Positions 61,920-64,000 of a DNA stretch of 64,000 nt are shown here, piece by piece. Made by a program: the position numbers and the translations under genes. The notes beneath the pieces are model-generated. The model ran no database searches and was not told the DNA's origin. It saw only the letters and a list, made by a program, of their open reading frames with translations. The stretch is from Cohnella sp. OV330 (lineage in GTDB: Bacteria > Bacillota > Bacilli > Paenibacillales > Paenibacillaceae), in assembly GCF_900112065.1 (NCBI RefSeq), contig NZ_FOKE01000003.1, forward strand, positions 111,632 to 175,631, in the 5' to 3' direction. Within the stretch, counting starts at the first letter, position 1. Every line of letters starts with the position of its first letter.

Positions 61920-63637
61920 AATCCAGCATTTTCACGAGGATGGTACTCGCTTTGCTTCTGCTGCTGACCCCGATCATCGCGCTGTACGCTTACTCGAACC
62001 ATACGAGCTCCAGCGTCCTGACGCGGGAGATCGTGAAGGCGAAGCGCACGCAGGTCGAGACGTTCGTCGGGCAGCTCGGGCAAATGTTCGCCCAATACGA
62101 TTCCTATCAAAAGATGCTGTACGAGAGCACGGAAGTCCGCAATCTGGCCTATCCAGACCTGTTGAACGACGATCTGCTCTACTATCGTACGCTTAAAACC
62201 GTGTCCGAGGAAATCAGCAGGCTGGCGGGCTACGGGAGGTGGAAGGGCATCATCGCGGTCGTTTACCCGAAGACGGGGGTGGTGATCAAGAGCAATTCCA
62301 GCCTGGGCGCCGTGCCTGCAGAGCTGCCTGACAAAGACGGCTTCTGGAGCTATCGGACGAGCTCGAAGGGCAATGCCTATTTTATCGAGACGATCTCCAA
62401 TCCGGCCAAGAGCGCCAGGGAAGAAGAGGCGGATCTGACGGTCGTCGCCAAAGTGGACGAAGGCGAGATCAAGAGCGATCTGTCCGAGATGAAGAGTAAC
62501 GGGCTGGAGGATCCCTTTTTATACAAGCCTGGCGATACCCCGATCTACAACTATACGGCGAATCAGGCTCTCATTCAGGAGATGCTGCCCGAGCTTGACC
62601 CGGCGGGCGCCGACGGCGAATTCGAGCCGCTGCTCATCCGGACGAGCGGGGGCACGTACCAGGTGCATATGGACATGGTGCAGTCGCTGGGCTGGTATCT
62701 GGTAGACTACGTGCCGATCGACACGATCATGGCCCCGATCAAACGCAGCCAGACGATGTTCTACTCGATCAGCGGCATGATGCTGTTTATGGCTTGCATC
62801 CTGAGCTTTTTGCTGTACCGGAGCATTCGCATTCCGTTCCGCAAGCTGATGCAGGGCATGAATTTCATCGAGAAGGGCATCTATACGAGCCGGATGAAGG
62901 ATCCTCCGAAAGGGGAGTTCCGATACGTCTATCAAAAGTTCAACTCGATGGCCGCGAGAATCGAAGAGCTGATCGAGGACGTGCTGAAGGAGCAGATCCG
63001 GACGAAGGAAGCGAACGTCAAGCAGCTGCAGTCGCAGATCAATCCGCATTTCCTCTACAACACGCTGGCGTATATCAAGAGCATGGTGGAACTCGAGGAA
63101 AAGGAAGCGGCCGTCTCGATGACGATGAATTTGAGCCGGTACTACCGCTATACGACCAAGCTAAGCAGCAGCTTCGCGACCATTCAGGAAGAGCTCAATC
63201 TGATCGAAAATTATTTGGACATTCACCGCATGCTGACGGACGACTTCGAATACGAGATCGATATCGATCCGGCGATGCTGAAGATGGAGATCCCCCGCCT
63301 GTCGCTGCAGCCCTTGATCGAGAACGTAATCGTGCATGCATTCCGAAAACCCGTGAAGTACGGAAGCGTCCGCATCCGGGGAACGCTGGAGGAGGGCGGC
63401 CTCGCGCGGCTCACGGTCGACGACAACGGCACGGGGATGACGCCGGCGCAGCTGGAGTCGCTGCGGACGAAGATCCGCACGGCGCCGAGCGATCAGATCG
63501 ATTCCGGCTTGCAGAACGTTCATCAGCGGCTCATGCTGCTGTTCGGCAAAAGCTCCGGGCTGTTCCTCAGCCATTCGGAGAGGGGCGGGTTGTGCGCGGA
63601 GTTGGTGTGGCAGGTGCAAGTTGGCGAGCCGGAGTGA
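61916..63637 (+). CDS. YesM-type sensor histidine kinase, no adjacent response regulator
   Basis: 573 residues from a GTG overlapping the preceding stop. Membrane helices at about residues 8-26 and 283-303 flank an extracytoplasmic sensor domain. HAMP is followed by the His_kinase motif QSQINPHFLYNTLAY (His about 378) and HATPase_c (PLIENVIVHAF, DDNGTGM, GLQNVHQRL). No response regulator follows within the window. The unpaired YesN-type regulator at 46400-48037 is the best candidate partner. Confidence 0.92.
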   Translation: MKSSIFTRMVLALLLLLTPIIALYAYSNHTSSSVLTREIVKAKRTQVETFVGQLGQMFAQYDSYQKMLYESTEVRNLAYPDLLNDDLLYYRTLKTVSEEISRLAGYGRWKGIIAVVYPKTGVVIKSNSSLGAVPAELPDKDGFWSYRTSSKGNAYFIETISNPAKSAREEEADLTVVAKVDEGEIKSDLSEMKSNGLEDPFLYKPGDTPIYNYTANQALIQEMLPELDPAGADGEFEPLLIRTSGGTYQVHMDMVQSLGWYLVDYVPIDTIMAPIKRSQTMFYSISGMMLFMACILSFLLYRSIRIPFRKLMQGMNFIEKGIYTSRMKDPPKGEFRYVYQKFNSMAARIEELIEDVLKEQIRTKEANVKQLQSQINPHFLYNTLAYIKSMVELEEKEAAVSMTMNLSRYYRYTTKLSSSFATIQEELNLIENYLDIHRMLTDDFEYEIDIDPAMLKMEIPRLSLQPLIENVIVHAFRKPVKYGSVRIRGTLEEGGLARLTVDDNGTGMTPAQLESLRTKIRTAPSDQIDSGLQNVHQRLMLLFGKSSGLFLSHSERGGLCAELVWQVQVGEPE

Positions 63638-63905
63638 TGGGAGGTTGTCGGGGGGACCGGTGGAAGGCTTTTGGGAAATCGTTGGGAGATCGTCGAGAGA
63701 TTGTCGAGAGATGGACACAGGAGCCGCTATTCGGTAGAATTCGCGCCAAAAATGATCGGTTAAGGACTACCGTTCCGTCATCCTCGCTTGAAACTTAGGA
63801 AACTCGCTTGATTCGCCGCATGAACGAACCCTGTGACCGCAACATCGCCAAAGCCGTGATTTTGAGTAAATAACGCATTCAGTGTCCGGCCGCGTCGGCC
63901 GCGGT
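63638..63905. other. Intergenic region with short repeats, no gene seen
   Basis: It contains a short GTCGAGAGAT-type duplication (about 63690-63712) and one copy of the GGACACAGG element at 63713-63734. No terminator with a clear T-tract and no coding frame is evident. Confidence 0.5.
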
Positions 63906-64000
63906 ATCGCCTGCTGTATAGCAGGCGATGGGCCTACGGCGGAAGGGGAAGTTGGCATCGCCTGCTGAATAGCAGGCGTTGGGCCTGGGGCGGACGGAGA
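63906..64000. repeat. Palindromic tandem repeat, two visible 51-bp units, continuing past the window
   Basis: ATCGCCTGCTGTATAGCAGGCG (63906-63927) and its near copy at 63957 each form a hairpin (CGCCTGCT/AGCAGGCG) followed by GGGCCT and GGCGG blocks. They are 51 bp apart. Confidence 0.75.

Overview
The window looks like chromosomal DNA from a high-GC member of the Paenibacillaceae (Cohnella or Paenibacillus type). The reasons are two very large exported proteins ending in three S-layer homology (SLH) domains, YesM/YesN-type two-component systems beside lipoprotein-dependent sugar importers that lack their own ATPase, GTG/TTG starts with strong Shine-Dalgarno sequences, candidate CcpA cre sites, and many intergenic palindromic repeats. 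No rRNA, tRNA, phage or transposase gene was seen. The genus is an inference.

Layout. 1-3.4 kb: the 3' end of an exported protein gene, an XRE regulator, a cytochrome P450 gene broken by a one-base deletion, and a divergent GNAT/LysR pair of which both genes are truncated. 3.5-12.8 kb: an exported copper-amine-oxidase-like protein and a giant (about 2580 aa) SLH surface protein. 12.9-19.4 kb: a MarR-epoxide hydrolase-MBL unit (MBL gene damaged), a small protein paired with a soluble methyl-accepting protein, a cation diffusion facilitator behind a perfect 20-bp palindrome, and two membrane-anchored proteins of unknown function.

19.8-32 kb is a carbohydrate locus: YesM/YesN, two LplB/LplC-like permeases, an LplA-like binding protein, a GH106-like glycosidase, an AraC regulator and a GH42 beta-galactosidase. 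Two promoters here each carry a near-consensus cre site just after the -10 box. 32-33.8 kb is a hydrolase/TetR divergent pair bracketed by two related hairpins. 33.8-38.2 kb is the most interesting unit: a tightly overlapping six-gene operon encoding a small protein, a secreted Ser-rich protein ending in Gly-Gly, a glutathionylspermidine-synthase-like ATP-grasp ligase, a lipoprotein, a DUF350 membrane protein and a potassium channel. 38.4-40.8 kb is an old-yellow-enzyme/TetR/Tag operon with paired operators. 41-44.6 kb is a heterodimeric ABC exporter with one degenerate ATPase site.

44.9-64 kb is a second carbohydrate region: a TIM-barrel epimerase, a 5 x 72 bp palindrome array, an orphan YesN regulator with GH31, a second importer (binding protein plus two permeases), an 11 x 51 bp array, a 2135-aa SLH protein with two DUF4874/DUF4832 modules, and a binding protein translationally coupled to an orphan YesM kinase. 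The orphan regulator and orphan kinase may form a split two-component system for this locus. The window ends in another palindromic tandem repeat.
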